Source: UBA4877 sp002399285 (GTDB taxonomy: Bacteria; Bacillota; Thermoanaerobacteria; Thermoanaerobacterales; UBA4877). Taken from it: DNA of 41,351 nt. The notes beneath the pieces were generated by a model. The model did no database searches. It had not been told where the DNA came from and saw only the letters and a program-made list of their open reading frames with translations. Shown one piece after another: positions 41,201 to 41,351 of the stretch. The stretch covers positions 1 to 41,351 of the forward strand of contig DAIPGN010000019.1 in assembly GCA_036771835.1 (NCBI GenBank), given 5' to 3'. How positions within the stretch are numbered: position 1 is the stretch's first letter; every line of letters begins with the position of its first letter. A program made the translations under genes and the position numbers.

Positions 41201-41351
41201 ATGGAAATCATTAAGAAAACACCGGTGGCTCTCTGCGGATTGATGTTAGGCGTGGCGTCGCTCGGCAATCTGCTCAAAAGTTTTTCCGAGGGCATCTATA
41301 TGGCGTGCGGTATTGCAGCCGGCATGCTCATGCTCCTGTTTGTCCTGAGGT
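41201..41351 (+). CDS. TehA/TDT-family transporter, 5' part only
   Basis: Fifty codons run off the window end. The protein begins MEIIKKTPVALCGLMLGVASLGNLL and continues into a second hydrophobic stretch (GIYMACGIAAGMLMLLFVL). This matches the first two helices of tellurite-resistance/dicarboxylate (TDT, SLAC1-like) channels. GGGAAGAAGG lies 10 nt before the ATG. Substrate cannot be told from this fragment. Confidence 0.65.
   Translation, partial: MEIIKKTPVALCGLMLGVASLGNLLKSFSEGIYMACGIAAGMLMLLFVLR

Noticed and set aside
1..41351. CRISPR arrays, tRNA genes, insertion sequences, phage genes
   Set aside because: No regularly spaced repeats, cloverleaf sequences, transposase or integrase frames were found by reading.

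Overview
The window reads as a strictly anaerobic, low-to-mid GC Gram-positive bacterium, most likely a Clostridia member. This rests on the strong GGAGG or GGGGG ribosome binding sites, frequent GTG and TTG starts, heavy ATA and AGG codon use, mannose-class PTS operons under LevR-type sigma-54 activators, a lipoprotein-anchored peptide-binding protein and a CoA-free 2-oxoacid:ferredoxin-oxidoreductase-type enzyme. A genus cannot be named from the sequence. Thirty-six genes are supported; only the CarD-family gene and the TetR-family gene are on the minus strand. No tRNA, rRNA, CRISPR array, insertion sequence or phage gene was seen.

Layout. (1) 87-4010: a tight yhfY-yhfS-yhfX-yhfW block (PRD protein, class-V-aminotransferase-like PLP enzyme, alanine-racemase-like PLP enzyme, phosphopentomutase-like enzyme), matching part of the uncharacterised enterobacterial yhf cluster, closed by a strong terminator. 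(2) 4318-8271: a three-gene thiamine-diphosphate oxidoreductase operon (fused gamma-delta, alpha, beta) followed by an FCD-type GntR regulator. Subunit architecture, lengths and the alpha-chain residues R31, R109 and D112 point to oxalate oxidoreductase rather than pyruvate oxidoreductase. A 14-bp perfect palindrome in its leader is a good GntR operator candidate. (3) 8694-16499: a LevR-type activator, a sigma-54 promoter, a mannose-class PTS (IIA, IIC, IID, IIB), a NagA-like deacetylase and a YoaK/DUF1275 membrane protein. (4) 16584-17132 minus: a CarD-family RNA-polymerase-binding regulator. (5) 17574-27080: a PAS-AAA+ sigma-54 activator, a second sigma-54 promoter, a leaderless gamma-glutamyltransferase and a full Dpp/Opp/Gsi-type peptide ABC importer. 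(6) 27129-32152: a TetR regulator divergent from a MacAB-like efflux set. (7) 32456-39195: a second LevR-type activator, a third sigma-54 promoter embedded in the activator gene's own terminator, a SIS-domain deglycase/deaminase-like enzyme and a second mannose-class PTS (IIA, IIB, IIC, IID). (8) 39390-41351: prfA, a C_GCAxxG_C_C redox-type protein and the start of a TehA/TDT-family transporter.

How it fits together. Three separate catabolic modules share one design: an activator gene, a GG-N10-GC promoter directly behind it, then uptake system plus first catabolic enzyme. In all three the -12 element lies 44-49 nt before the first start codon. The likely substrates are an N-acetylated amino sugar (module 3), gamma-glutamyl peptides or glutathione (module 5) and a phosphorylated amino-sugar or Amadori compound (module 7); these are inferences from enzyme family and context. 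Together with the oxalate operon, the region looks like a nutrient-scavenging island with sigma-54 as its common switch.
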